This document shows, piece by piece, positions 25,479 through 38,573 of a DNA stretch of 64,000 bases. Below the pieces are notes generated by a model that saw only the letters and a program-made list of their open reading frames with translations, made no database searches and had not been told where the DNA came from. Each line of letters begins with the position of its first letter. The stretch's first letter is position 1. A program made the position numbers and the translations under genes. This DNA comes from Syngnathus acus (Eukaryota; Chordata; Actinopteri; Syngnathiformes; Syngnathidae), in the NCBI RefSeq assembly GCF_901709675.1, contig NC_051088.1, forward strand, positions 24,401,193 to 24,465,192, written 5' to 3'.

Positions 25479-26086
25479 CGCTCTCTCTCTCTCTCCATCA
25501 CCGCCCGTCTGAATTTGGTGACTGGTGTTTATAATGTATTATTTTCAGTCAATTGTGTGAGCCACTATATTGATATGTTTTTTTGAACAAGTAGAATAAT
25601 AATTATAATTAATAATACAAAGCTATAAATACAATGATTCGCAGTGTTATGTTTAGTGTAACCGAAATTTTGTTTGTCCCGCTTGCGTTTCCTGGAGACG
25701 CTTTTCGGCGGGTTACGCTGAATGGCAACTTTAAAATTATTTGGCAAGTGCATCAATATCCGGTGACGCATTTCAAGATAAAACTTCATAACAGTTAACG
25801 TGGCAGTTATGAACTTGCTAGTGAATTTTTGGGACGTTAATATTTTTGTATAGTAATAATCTTTTCGATTTTGTTATTATTTCATTGATAAATATGATTC
25901 GTCTTATAAAGTACATACTTAAAATATCTTATTTTGAAGACTTTGCTCTTTTGTCCCTTGTTGACGTGGACTTGACTAAACGTAGCAAAATGGCGCTGCT
26001 AGCAATGGGTGGTTGAACGCATTTCTGAGTTCCATAGTGTCATTTATTCGCCATTTAAACCACCCAAAACGTCAGCCTCGGCTAGA
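24980..26086. promoter_or_regulatory. Head-to-head intergenic region, atp11a (-) / tubgcp3 (+)
   Basis: The 1107 bp between the start codons of the two divergent genes must contain both 5' UTRs and both promoters, unless further upstream non-coding exons exist. The atp11a side (24980-25330) is comparatively GC/CpG-rich. A CT dinucleotide tract lies in the middle (25431-25495). No clear TATA box was identified on either side. Confidence 0.65.
25431..25495. repeat. (CT)n microsatellite in the shared upstream region
   Basis: About 65 bp of nearly pure CT/GA dinucleotide with two CG interruptions, between the two divergent genes. GA/CT tracts can bind GAGA-type factors, but a role here is only inference. 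Confidence 0.95.
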
Positions 26087-29000
26087 ATGGCGACCCAAGA
26101 TCAGAAATCACCCAACGTGCTTCTTCAGAGTCTCTGCTGCAGAATTACGGGGAAAAGCGAAGGTACATTAGCATAACTCGGATTCGAGCCTCATTGAAAT
26201 TCATGGATTGTCACAGCATCAATCATATTGTCACTTATTGTAAATGTCTGTTTGTCATCTTTGTCAACATTCGGTGTTTTCGCTTTTTCGTAAGACGTCA
26301 CAATTTCTAGCAATATTTCCCACTGCATATCCCCACAGTGTCTAATGATGGAATCATCACTATAAATAAAACGGGTGATTCCCTATCAGTGTTTAAAAAA
26401 AAAAGGTTTGCAATAAAACAACTACACACAAACCAACCTTGTGCAATCGAGGTTTTTAGCCCGTGAGCTGTGCTATGTCCGGTGCATCAGTACATGTAAA
26501 GATGCCGGTTCCTCTTAAATGTAGCCAGCCGCAGGTCATTGCATGCATTATGAACAGGCAAGTGGAAAATTGGCGTTATTTGAGCAAATCAACAACTAAA
26601 AATGAGAATAAAATACCAATTTATAGTAGCAATATGTATTCAAAAGCTAATCATTTTCTGTTTTCTGTCCCTTATTCATCACTGCTTATCAGCTGAAGTT
26701 GCCCAACAGTTCCAGTATGCAGTGCGAGTCATTGGCAGTAACTACGCTCCCACTATTGAACAAGATGAATTCCTGGTGACGGAGAAGATCAAGAAAGAAT
26801 GTAAGTCGACGTTTTGCTAAAACCGTCTGCCAATAACAACACAGCAGCGTTACTCCTTTTAGCGTCAATATCCAGTCTATACTGTTGTCAAGTGATTTTT
26901 TTAGACCTGCTTCTTAGTGTACTAAAGCTTTTTATGTTGCACTCTACTGAAACGGCTGAAACACTGAGTAAATTCCCAGTCGACCCATCAAAGTTGCCTG
27001 AGTTGTACCATTAGTTGGAAAACAATCAATCAAAGCTCTCATGTAAAAATAGCACTCCATTTACAGTGTGACATGTTTATTGAGTACAGATTGTCTGGCG
27101 GCCTTGGAGGTGATGTTGGATTGCATGTCGTCACTGGCACTTTATAATTACGCCTTGAGATTTTTTACTTACAGTGCTGAAGCAGCGACGAGAGGCAGAT
27201 GCCGCTCTCTTCTCCGAGCTGCATAGAAAACTACAGACACAGGTTGGTACTGCTTACTGTCACATCTCCAGGGGGCCAAAATATGTCAATGTTGCTCTCA
27301 TGTTTGACAGGGAGTTCTGAAGCATTGCTGGTCTGTTCTCTACTTGCTTCTCAGACTTTCTGAAGATCCCCGCAAGCCCTCCAGTAGGGTGCGACATGTT
27401 TACTTTCTGTGTTTGCTCGTTTACAGTCCAAGTATAACAATATTGTCTGCTTTTCCAGGTTGGAAACTATGGGGTTCTGTTTGCTCAGGCTCTCCCTCGA
27501 GATGCCCACTCCACCCCGTTCTACTGCGCCCGGCCCCAGAGTCTGACTCTGGGCTATGCGGAGAGGGGCAGCGGCTTTTCAACTAGCATGGCCACCAGTG
27601 GTATCTCAAGTTTAGGAGTGTACACACTCAATGGACCCACACCAACACCGCAGTCACTGTTGGCAGGGTGAGACTTGTGTACACAAATCCATCAAACCTA
27701 TGACAGATTTTTTTCTTTTTCTTTCATAAGCACACATTAAAACGCTTTTATCGTCATACTCAACTCCGATTATTTTTACACTGGTCAACTGCGCACAAAC
27801 CCATGAAGAGGTTTTTGTGGCCCTTTCAAATTCGCATCTATATTTTTACGTTTTTCTGCTTGGGTGTTGAAGACTATCAAACACGTGTAAAGATGGGATA
27901 AGATGGAATCATAAGAACAATTTCTACAAAGTCCATAGTCTCCCCACAGCGTTTTCAAAAAACAAAATGAATGATATCTGGATTTTTCAGTCAAGCCCCA
28001 CAGTCTGCGGCAGGAGTCGCTCCACCTGGGGTGTCTCGACTCGCCTGGACTCTTCCCGCAAGCGCCTCGGCTCTGGGCCCGGCCGCCATTCGGCCAACCC
28101 TTGGACCTTCGCAAGCCAGCACCAGAGCAGTCCGCCTCAGGCAGGATGGCGATGCATCAGGTGGGTCTGACTTTTCATCTCAAGCTGACACAAATGTAAA
28201 TCCTTTGCGCTCATTGCTTTTATTTGCTCATGTGTAGGTGAGGTGAACGAGGCGGCACTGGTGCGGGACATCCTCTATGTGTTCCAGGGGATTGATGGCA
28301 AGTTCATCAAGATGAGCACCCAAGATAATTGTTACCAAATAGACACCAAGGTACCTTCAACGAGGATGAACACAATACCATAAATGCCAGTGTCATGCAT
28401 AGCTGAGGCTTTTCCTGCAAAATGTTTTGATGATTTGAATTCTTTTGGTTTTCCACTCTTCAAATCCTGTCGAGCAAATTTTGGAGCGCGTCGACAGTCT
28501 GCAACGATTAATAGCCACACCGTCCAGCAGATGATTTGATATCCAGACAATCTGGGTTGATGGTAAAGCTTCAACAGATCAATAGGGAGCTCTTTGGCAG
28601 AAAACCACATTGTCCTTGGCCCGTCTATCCCTGTGCTCAATCTCGTACTGTTCAAGTGTGGCCATTTTGTACAAGATCATTCTTTTCTGGATCTCGTGTC
28701 ATGCCCTTGTGCTTCTCCAGGTGATGGTGAGCAAATCCCTGAGGGACACCAGCAGCAGACTGTCTGAGCTTGGCTGGCTCCACAATAAGGTCCGCAAGTA
28801 CACAGATGCCAGGAGCCTTGACCGGGCTTTTGGACTAGTTGGACAGGTGCGTTGCTAATAGTTTACTTGAAGTCCACTCGTGCAATTTGTCTAATGTTTT
28901 TGCTCCTCCGGCCCAGAGCTTCTGCGCATCGCTCCACCAAGAGCTGAAGGAATACTACAGACTCCTGTCTGTCCTCCACTCTCAGGTATCAGAGCTGATT

Positions 29001-32000
29001 CCTCCACATATTTCTTTGCTGTTAGCTAACATCATTTGCTTTGCTGACATGCATGTCCATTGTAGATGCAGGTGGAAGATGACCAGATGTGTACAGACAG
29101 CAATCTGACTCTCAGAAGGCTCCTGGTCTGGATGTATGACCCCAAAGTACGGCTTAAAACGCTCGCCGCCCTAGTCGACTTCTGTCAAGGTAACCTCGGC
29201 GTGTGAATTGCGCTGCCTTATTTGGGATTCCCGGTAGGTTAATTGGCATTGTGTCGGCGTCAGGCCGGAAAGGTGGGGAGCTCGCCTCGGCTGTTCACGC
29301 CTATGGGAAAACGGGAGACCCGCAGATGAGGGCGTTGGTGCAACACATCCTCAGTCTGGTGTCACACCCCATCCTTAATTTCTTGTATCGGTGGATCTAC
29401 GACGGAGAGCTCGAAGACACTTACCACGAGGTGAATTGACACGCACCAATTGAAAAGCCGATTCAATTGTGCGTGACTTCACCAAGCTTTATACTTGTTT
29501 GTAGTTCTTCGTGGCATCAGATCCAAACGTGAAAACCGATCGCTTATGGCACGACAAGTACTCGCTGAGGAAGTCAATGATCCCTTCGTTCATCACGATG
29601 GACCAAGCTCGTAAGGTATGCTCACGTGTTTCTAATCCCACTGAGAAGAAGTTTCATCCTGTTCTCATCAGCCCCTTTCTGCAGGTTCTGCTCATTGGTA
29701 AATCCATCAACTTCCTGCACCAGGTTTGTCATGACCGAACGCCACCAGGCAAAATCACACCAGCCTCCAACTCTACAGACACACCCAAAGATGGTAGGAA
29801 TTATTTGGAGATATTGAAACATTCCGGCGCTGTAAATGATCAATGCTCTTCCCGCTCACTGTCCTTGGCTTCTCTACCAGTGAAGGACACTTAGCTAATG
29901 ACCCCAGTCTGTCAGATTTGCAGCTTTTACTTTCTGTGTTGAAGGGCGTAACTTTGTCCCTCAACGACTAGAGCAAACCTTTACCAAGACCACACTGTTA
30001 AAAATAGAATCACATCTTTATCAGCTGCCGGCGGCTTTTTCTGTGGCCCGTGGACATCCTATGACATCCAATTTTGACTGTAGGACAGATGCACAAGAAT
30101 ATTATTGTTGAATATTCTGGTTTTATTTAGCTGTAAACTGCATCATTCTGACAAGTCTTTCAATTATATTTCAGAAATAGAATAGTTGCATTGGAAAATA
30201 TGACTGAGCAGGTTTTTTTTTTTTGTTGCCCAGCAGCAACTTATATTGATTATTCAAACATAACACTAAATGTCTGTGTTCAGTTTGTGCTGTAGGTACT
30301 GAGCTATGTAATTAGAATGCTAAAGGAGCTATACTAACAAATAGTAATATTGTAACCTGAGTACACTCCAAATCTACTAGTGTTAATCCAACACCTTTTA
30401 ATGATGGGCAAATGAAGCTTCAAGATGATTCATGAACCTGTTGTTGTGTTTACTTAGACCTCTAGATGGCCCACCGACTTGCCATTTCTTAAAACCCTCA
30501 CGTTAAACCAACACTGCCATCTAGAGGAGCCAAAGAACACACCAACTAGTTCATGAAGCTTCATTTTCTCCATCACTAATTAAAGTGTCTGTTTGCTACC
30601 ACACTACCACGGTGTTAAAAGTAACATTTCCCAAAGTTCACCAACGCTGGCCTGTATCTTGTAGCAGCCGAACTGCTGTCGGACCTGGAGGGGGCGTTTC
30701 AGGAGAAGATTGACGCCGCCTACTTTGACACCAGTAAATACCTGCTGGATGTCCTCAACCGGAACTACTTGCTGTTGGAGCACCTGCAGGCCATGAGGAG
30801 ATACTTGCTGTTGGGCCAGGGAGACTTCATCAGACACCTTATGGATCTGCTCAAGTAAGCAGCACATTCTTCTTGTCTCATCGCCGCTCCTGAATAATAA
30901 AGTAGAAAAGTAAATTAGACAGCAGCGGGGGTTTTTGTTTTTTTCAAGTTCCAACTCTTTTGATGTAGACCAGAACTGGCGAGACCTGCCACCACTTTGT
31001 ACCAACACAACCTGACGGGTATCTTAGAAACAGCCGTCAGAGCAACCAACGCCCAGTATGACAACGTGGAGATCCTCAAACGGCTTGATGTGCGACTACT
31101 CGAGGTTTCTCCTGGCGATACCGGCTGGGATGTGTTCAGTCTGGACTACCATGTTGACGGACCAATTGCTACGGTAACCGCTCGCAGACACTTGTCTGTG
31201 TTTTCGCCTTTTGTGTTCATCAAGCTATGTGTGACAGGTGTTTACCAGGGAATGTATGGGCCACTACCTGCGTGTTTTTAACTTCCTGTGGAGGGCCAAG
31301 AGAATGGAGTACATACTAACTGACATCTGGAAAGGACAGATGTGTAATGCCAAGCTGCTCAAAACTATGCCTGGTTTGTAAACACACACAAAATGCTTAC
31401 TAGCCTCCTTTACAAAGTTGAACTTTTGGTGCTCGCCTACCCAAACAGAACTGTCCGGCGTGCTGCATCAGTGCCACATCCTGGCGTCTGAGATGGTCCA
31501 CTTCATCCATCAAATGCAATACTACATCACCTTTGAGGTCAGGCCATTCGTGAGACTATTGCAGTCACGTCATTAAAAGCGCATTTTAAGTTCAGATTAG
31601 TCCAACTATGGGCCCTACTTTTGTGTCTTTATAGGTCCTGGAGTGTTCCTGGGATGAGCTATGGAATAAAGTACAGCAAGCACAAGACCTCGATCACATC
31701 ATTGCAGCCCATGAAGTCTTCCTCGACACCATCATCTCGCGATGCTTGCTGGACAATAGCAGCAGGGTAATATAATAGTACATCTGTCAGTGGAAAATGA
31801 CATTGCTAAAATGACTCACACTTGATTCTCACCCACCTTCTAAAGTCTCTTTTGAACCAACTGAGGGCCATCTTTGACCAAATTATCGAGTTCCAGAATG
31901 CTCAGGACTCCCTGTACCGCGCTGCACTGGAGGAACTGGCCCTCCAGTTGCAGTTTGAGGAGAAGAAGCAGCAGAACCAGGAGGAGGTGAGACAGCCAAG

Positions 32001-32573
32001 AGAGAGTAGCCACAAATAAACTCAACTGTGCTGAACACGGGTCTGTGCATTTTAGGGTCAGTGGGGTGTGACCGCTGAACAGGAAGCTGAGGAGAAGAGG
32101 AGGATTCGGGAGTTTCAGGAAACTATACCAAAGATGTGCTCCCAACTCCGCATTCTCACACACTTTTACCAGGTTGCAAGCTTTCCCCCACACATATTGC
32201 CACCACCTGCTTGTCCTTCCCCTTCGTCACGTTCTCCGTGTTTTGCTCTCCTCAGAGTATTGTCCAGCAGTTTCTGGTGCTGCTGACCACCAGCTCAGAT
32301 GAAAGTCTTCGTTTCCTCAGCTTCAGACTCGACTTCAATGAGCACTATAGGTATGGCCGAGCTTCGGCGGTGGGCACGTCACTCGCCATTTCAGGCCTGC
32401 CTAGTCCACCCGAGTCGTCAGCCAAATAATGATGGACAGAGTGACGTGCCCACCGATACTCCTCCCGCTGAGGGATCAATACCCCTCTTACCTATTTTGT
32501 TTTCAGGGCCAGAGAACCGAGGCTGCGAGCATCACTAGGAGCCACACGGGGGCGCCGGATGTCCAATATCTGA
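26087..32573 (+). CDS. tubgcp3: Gamma-tubulin complex component 3 (22 coding exons, 899 aa)
   Basis: A GCP-family subunit of the gamma-tubulin ring complex, which nucleates microtubules at centrosomes. Exons: 26087-26162, 26693-26800, 27175-27242, 27311-27388, 27459-27667, 27991-28160, 28238-28350, 28721-28846, 28917-28985, 29066-29189, 29264-29430, 29505-29615, 29685-29793, 30665-30854, 30969-31173, 31238-31373, 31449-31537, 31635-31766, 31846-31986, 32056-32172, 32256-32350, 32507-32573. All junctions are GT-AG and the total is 2700 nt in frame; human is about 907 aa. The start [18 protein letters not shown] matches the family N-terminal helical domain (MOZART1-binding in GCP3). The GRIP1 region starts near [15 protein letters not shown] (~240). 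The gamma-tubulin-binding GRIP2 half includes [36 protein letters not shown] and [19 protein letters not shown]. The basic C-terminus ends MSNI. Several introns are only 69-70 bp. No frameshift was seen. Confidence 0.97.
29794..30664 (+). other. tubgcp3 intron 13 with inserted MITE
   Basis: An 871-bp intron, long beside its neighbours of about 70-130 bp. A family A MITE at 30399-30578 explains part of the excess. The rest is AT-rich without recognisable content. Confidence 0.6.
30399..30578. mobile_element. hAT-like foldback MITE, family A, copy 4
   Basis: A 180-bp copy with a short deletion in the central region (CTCTAGATGGCCCACCGACTTGCC). The same deletion joint occurs in the copy at 58916, so these two belong to one subfamily. 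No clear target duplication remains. Confidence 0.83.
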
Positions 32574-33679
32574 CACCTCCTTGTTGGAACATTTCGTATG
32601 ACAACACAGACCAGACAACCAGCAAGTCATTCCAAAATAATGGCTGCCTCGGTGGAGCTCTCAACAATCTGATATCAATGGGAGCCACCTAGTGACAACT
32701 CAGTGGAAGTCTGCTCCAGAAAAAACTATCAAACAAGCCTTACTGATGGCTTTTTATGGCCCAACACACGAGTACTGTAAATATGCATGTACGTGACATT
32801 CATTCTTTGTTTCGTAGTTATGTTATAGGAGCAGAAATTCAATCCATTTCATTACAGTTATGTATTTCGACACACCAGGGATGTCACTGTGATCATGAGT
32901 AGCAGTGTGTGGGTCAGAGCTTACTTAGTAACACTTCAGTAATCAGGACACAGGCTCTCGGAATCTTGCTGGAGCTACAGGAGTCACACAGACTGATTCG
33001 AAGCAATGCAATCAGCAGAGGTGGGAATTCCGTCCCAGCGACAGACGGAATGGTCCGCTAATCCGTCTCCACAATTTTTTTTGCAGATGAGGGAAGAGAA
33101 AGTTAAAAAAAAAATGACAGTAGTGAAAGTGAGGGCGGAGGCCCTTTTTAAATAACGGGGACGAATAGACGGTATATTATATTAATATACTGTATATTAT
33201 GAATAAAGATGGGCTGACAACAATGGTGGGGTGGCCAGGTTGCAGACAAAAGACGAATGGGCAGAATTTGCGAAATTGCCCAATTCTGGCAATCAGTGCA
33301 ACTGCATTTGATCTCAGATTGAATGTGAAATGGTTTCATTTTGTATGCACAAAGATGAAAGACTCATGTTTGCCCTTGTGTGATTCTTTTTTTTTTAATT
33401 CCATAATGAATTTGTGTTCTTAGGGACAACATGAAGCAAAAGTCAGCTAATTAACTTTACCTCAGATGAGAAAAAAAAAAAATCAACTGCCATAAACTTC
33501 TGCTTGATCATTATTTGAATGACTGAAATTGTTTTCTTTCTGCTATTTGTTATTTTGAAACGGATTGGTGCTGCACGTGTAAAGAAGTGATGTGGCGCTG
33601 AACCCTGTTGTCCTTTACATTGCACATCATGTCACGTTAACTGCAAAACAAGAGAACCGAAGCAACGCAATGTGCGTTC

Positions 33680-33685
33680 AATAAA
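33680..33685 (+). terminator. Probable tubgcp3 polyadenylation signal
   Basis: AATAAA 1.1 kb after the tubgcp3 stop codon, followed by a T-rich stretch (gtaatgttttttttt) that could serve as the downstream element. No other well-placed AATAAA was noted before it. The exact 3' end needs transcript data. Confidence 0.5.
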
Positions 33686-33819
33686 GTAATGTTTTTTTTT
33701 TAAATTATTCTCGGAACTCAATTCATATTTGCTGTCACCATAGTACAAAATTGAACACCAATTAAGTCTAAATGCTCTTTTGCATCACAACTAATTTTTC
33801 CCTAGTTGAGATTTTGTGT

Positions 33820-33905
33820 GTTTTTCCTTGCCCTCCTGGAGGTGAAGCCCTTTGAGACATGTTTACGATTAAGGGCCATATAGTAAATACATTTGACTTG
33901 ACTTG
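33820..33905 (+). repeat. LINE 3'-tail-like fragment
   Basis: 'ccttgccctcctggaggtga', then 'agccctttgagacatgttta', then 'agggccatatagtaaatac', then TTGACTTGACTTG. This is the conserved stem-loop plus short-repeat ending typical of fish L2/Maui-type non-LTR elements (recalled). Confidence 0.55.
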
Positions 33906-34099
33906 ATCACAACTGATATAAAATGGCTTGCATGGAAGAAACCTCATGCTTACGCTGCACTCAAAACGCCACCAGAGGGAGCTGTGGTTTCTTCTAACCA
34001 CCTCACGCGAGAACACACTGCTGAACAATAATAACCTGTTGGCCGACTTCTGGCATTGCTCGGAGGAAATGGAAGGACGGTACTATGTGTGACAATAAC

Positions 34100-34296
34100 T
34101 AATGATGGGCAAATGAAGCTTCAAGATGATTCATGAACCCGTTGTTGTGTTTACTTAGACCTCTAGATGGCACTCTCTGTTCACCAAAGAGCTGAAAGCC
34201 CACCATTTCTTAAAACCCTCACTTTAAACCAACATTGCCATCTCGAGGAGCCAAAAAATACAACTGGTTCATGAAGCTTCATTTTCCCCATCACTA
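34100..34296. mobile_element. hAT-like foldback MITE, family A, copy 5
   Basis: A 197-bp copy flanked by caataac at 34093-34099 and 34298-34304. The arms are intact; one base change breaks the inner CTCTAGATGGCA symmetry (ccatctcgagg). Confidence 0.87.
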
Positions 34297-35136
34297 GCAA
34301 TAACTTATAAAGTGCTTTTGGGTGTTTCAAATTCTATTTTTAGCAGGCTTCGCAGCCCCCAGATGAGCTTGGAGCAAAATTATTAGGTCCACCTGAAAAT
34401 AAACTGTGCCATCAAGTCAGCATCTGACATTTAGTGGCATTTCCAGATGCTAGCAGACGTGTGTCTGATCATCTTAGCAAACAGGCCATATTGCTCTTTC
34501 GGGTGAGCTTACTCAAGCAGTGCAGTGGAGTTCTACGTACTACTGTTGAAAATGCCATGTTTTATGGGTTAGAATTTATTTAGAAGGAGACGTGAAAAAA
34601 TAAAATAAACATCAGTGTGACCTATTAATAAATATGCACTGAATTCAAGTCATAAAACATACACATATGAAACATGACAAACGTGTTAGTCAGTAGCAAT
34701 TAAGTTTCCAGACCAAGCAAAGATGAAACATGAGGGAAATAACACGAATGAAACAAAACAAAACAAGAAACAAACACTTTAGCTCACCACTTGTAGTCTC
34801 AGAGGCATGGACTTGAGAGCAACGTCACTCTTCATCAATCCTATTTATTCCTAATTTGTTTTGTTGCAGATGCTCTGTTTTCTGTCATGATGCTTTGATT
34901 TCTTCCTTGGTCTTGCCTTTTACAACCTTGTAATTTAGACACAGCCGAGCGAGTGTGACCATCTTTGATGATTTGACCTTGTTTCAGAAGTTCGATCATC
35001 CTCTCCTTTGTTTCAATGAACATCTCTCATGTTGGCACCATGATTCACGATTGCTCCGGCAGCTCTCCAAAGTTTGCCCACTCCTATTTAAATGCAAACT
35101 AACGAGCGGTAGTCTGATGCAGGTGTTCATTTAGGC

Positions 35137-35469
35137 CACTGGTGTCAAAGTCAAGGCCCGGCCGGGGGCCAGATACGGCCCGCCACATCATTTGATGTGG
35201 CCCGCGAAGACAAATTGTGCATCAAATTCGTGTGTCATTACTAGAATTGCAAATTCTCTTCATTTTTAATGATATCTTTTTTTCTAAATATTTGACCAGT
35301 TTTTACTCGTCTGATTTGAAAATGAGTCATTTGTCAGTTTGTTTTGTCGCTTTTACTGTAAATAATATAAGGTGCTCATACTTTTATTTGGGTTGACAGT
35401 CATAATGGCCCTCCGAAAGAAGCTATGACTACAATGCGGCCTGCAAAAAAAATGAGTTTGACACGCCTG
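35137..35469. mobile_element. Non-autonomous hAT-like element (GGTGTCAAA ends)
   Basis: Left end CACTGGTGTCAAAGTCAAGG; right end TGAGTTTGACACGCCTG, its near reverse complement. Sub-terminal GGCCCGG / GGCCCGC and GCGGCCTG motifs are typical of this widespread vertebrate hAT MITE type. About 333 bp with no coding capacity. Confidence 0.7.
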
Positions 35470-36234
35470 ATTTAAGCAATGGAAATTTATAGGGTGATTG
35501 TATATTTTTCTTCCACAGAATTCAGTCATTGTGCAATCTAAATTGTAATTTGTACTGATAAGGCACTCGTTGACATCTTTTAATGTTTCTTAAAGTTGAT
35601 ATTTAAAATGACTTTAAGTCTGTGATCTGCTTTTGTTAAGAAACTGAATAAACAGCCTTTGACAAGGACGTATCCTTCATTTTTACCAAGGTCACCAAGC
35701 CTGAACATTATTTGGAGTGTCGGCATTGATCACTTTGTCTGGCTGAATTCAGTCCATTTCCTGTTTCCATGCCTGAAAAAATGGGCCTACAGAAATAAAG
35801 CAAACCAATTTAGAAAGAAATGTCTCTCCTGTTTCTTCATATAGCACAGTGGCTTCAAAGATACTTCCAACAGAGAGGGAGGAAGGCGCTCGATACTGCC
35901 TTTTTATGAACGAAACAACACGCTGGGCTGGTCTCCAGTCGTTTTGTGCAGGGCTGAAAAGAAATACAATATAGGCTTGATTTCCACGCTTTTTTCCTTC
36001 CAATTCATGAAACCCTTTTATATCCTGATGTGCTTTCACAACAACACGCTAGAATAAATGACATCTTAAAGGCGGGATATACAATACGTACTATCTTGCT
36101 CTGTTTTAATTTGATTTCTGAGATGCAGTACTATTCATTAATCAAGTTTATTGCAGTGTTTTAGATGCACCTTCATGAGTGCACAAGTTCATGTTTAACA
36201 TTGTACTTTGCTGTTCAGAATTGTTATTATAATT

Positions 36235-36350
36235 ATGATCATCTGCGATTGGCTCTAGACCAGTTTAGGGTTTGCCCCGCCCAAAGACTGCTCCAGCCCG
36301 TCCGCGACCCTCGCGAGGATGAAGCGGTTCCGAAAATGGATGGATTATCC
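36235..36350 (+). repeat. LINE 3'-tail-like fragment
   Basis: Contains 'gcccgtccgcgaccctcgcg' followed by 'aggatgaagcggttccg' and AAAATGGATGGATTA, the tail shared by teleost RTE/Rex-like non-LTR elements (recalled, not searched). Confidence 0.6.
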
Positions 36351-37455
36351 AGATAAAAAGTTCTTTTCCACGGTCTAAGCTGGAGGAATATGCTCACATC
36401 CATCCTCAGTGAGAGAGAGATTTGGCTGAGGCTTTAATAGTTGCCATGGTATCCAACAAGCATCTCTGGCGCCGGGCAGAAGCAGGCCCTGATTGGTTAA
36501 TCAGTATTCAGACTGTGTTTGCTGGGCGACACAAGGCTGAACCAGCGCAGGTACGTGTGTGTGTGTGTGTGCGTGTGTGTGTGTGCACATACACTAAATG
36601 TCACTTTTTACCGGAGAGATAAATGATTGCTTTCTCACCTCCCTTCTCCACATTTCTCTTTCTTCATCAGTCAGATTTCTTTTCAGCTCTTGGGACCACC
36701 AAAGCTTGTTGCAAAGAAAGGTTTTAGGATAGACTGTGTCGCATAAAATGGCAAGATGCTAAACCATGTTATGTTTTATGGAGAAGTAAGAAAATCTTCA
36801 AAGTGGGGTAATATGATTGAACTTCCGTGTCTTGGTCAGGACTGTGCAGGGCCAGGCCTTTAATGGCAGACATGGCGTGACCACAAAGCGGCACATTACC
36901 ATCGTCACGTAACACATCCATGAAACCAAATGATCTGAACGAGACAGATGTTTTTGCTTTTGTGGATATGAAAAAGAGAAAAAAAGGATTTCCCGTAGAA
37001 TTATTGACCTGCAAACGAGTCAACATATAATGCCGAGACTTTTTGCTGAGTCACTTTGGCTAATTGTAGTTTTATGGAGACTCACAATGGTGTCAACAGT
37101 CATTTGCAGTGTAGCTATTGTCTAATCTCAAAGAGACATGCCTTATACATTGATTAGTTATTTCATAAATCAGAATCATACATACTTACCAACTTCACCT
37201 TGTGAAAAATAGGAAGATTCTTGTTTTATCGGCCCAAAGTCTTAAGCTTTAGCAGCAGGGTCAACTGTTTCTTCCTTGGCAATGGCGGCATGTTTGAATC
37301 ATAAAAATCATAAAATCGATCATAAAAATACAGCAACCACATGTTCAGCCACAAAATATTGTTTCCCAATAAAACCACCGGGGATTGCAGTGAGGTGATT
37401 TATATGTATGAGAAATAATCCTGTTGCTGTGCAGTTATTTTCCACATGCAATGTG

Positions 37456-37513
37456 GAACGTAACGTAACGTAACGTAACGTAACGTAACATAACATAACA
37501 TAACATAACATAA
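37456..37513. repeat. (CGTAA)n-(CATAA)n pentanucleotide microsatellite
   Basis: About five CGTAA units change into about five CATAA units, suggesting spread of one G-to-A variant within the tandem array. Confidence 0.9.
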
Positions 37514-38573
37514 ACATAAAAATCTGCTGAGCTAAGATACCTTTATGTTTCCACGCAGCCGAAAGGGACGTGACAGACGTGAAAGTGAAAATGGCGTGTG
37601 TGTGTGTGTGTGTGTAGAAGAACATGGAAGTGTGTCTGTTTTCTTTGATGATAATGAAGCAGACAGTGAGAATTGGTGATGCAGTTCAATTCCAAATCCA
37701 GATAAAGAGCCTGAGAAGAATCAATCAGCAGGCCAGGACATGTAATGCTCCGTAATCCACACATGGCAGGATGGAGAAACTCACACTGTGATGATGCTTC
37801 AGCAAAACACCACACAGCCATGGGACGAGCAGACACCAAGTGCAAAGGGAGAACTTGTGGTCGGGGAGCTTTGAAGTGATTAGCGGGAGAACAAAGAAGT
37901 GGGAATGTCAGGGGCAGCAGGGTTGGCCACGGATGATCAATCCATTCCAAATGGCTGGACTCTTTCGTGGAAGCAAAGAGAACAATTTGCAGCTGTGCTT
38001 TTCAAATGAAGAGAGATTAGGCCTTAATCATGTCGGGTTGTTTTTGTTCTGCTCTGCAAAAACAAATGACTAGATAACATAATTGACACGTGAGCACAAT
38101 TCATTAGCTCATGTGTGCTCAAAGTCGAAGTGCATCGTGATTGGCTGTGTTTGTGTAATTGACAATTGATTTTTTTTTTCTTTAACCAAGTGCTGTGATT
38201 TATAAATGAACAGTATTGAACAGAGTATTGCAAAATAAAAACATCAAGCAAGTCATGTTTTTTTTTTTTCCTATAAATCTTTTATTTGATCTGTGTGTAT
38301 ACAATAAGTTGGACACAAACTGTACAATATTTGCATATTATGAATGTTATAGAAACTGAATCTTATTTGAAAGACAGTCAGCACTTGTCACATTTTGCTA
38401 CCAATTTACTGTCGCTGTACAGAATTAACACCGGTGAGATGCTGGACATCATCTTGCTTTAATAACTGCTGTTAATATTTACCTGAACCTAAAAACAAAA
38501 ACCAGACACGCACCATCCAACAGACTGTAAAGCATCTCGACCGGTGAAAATCAGTAGCAGAAATGGACTTTAG

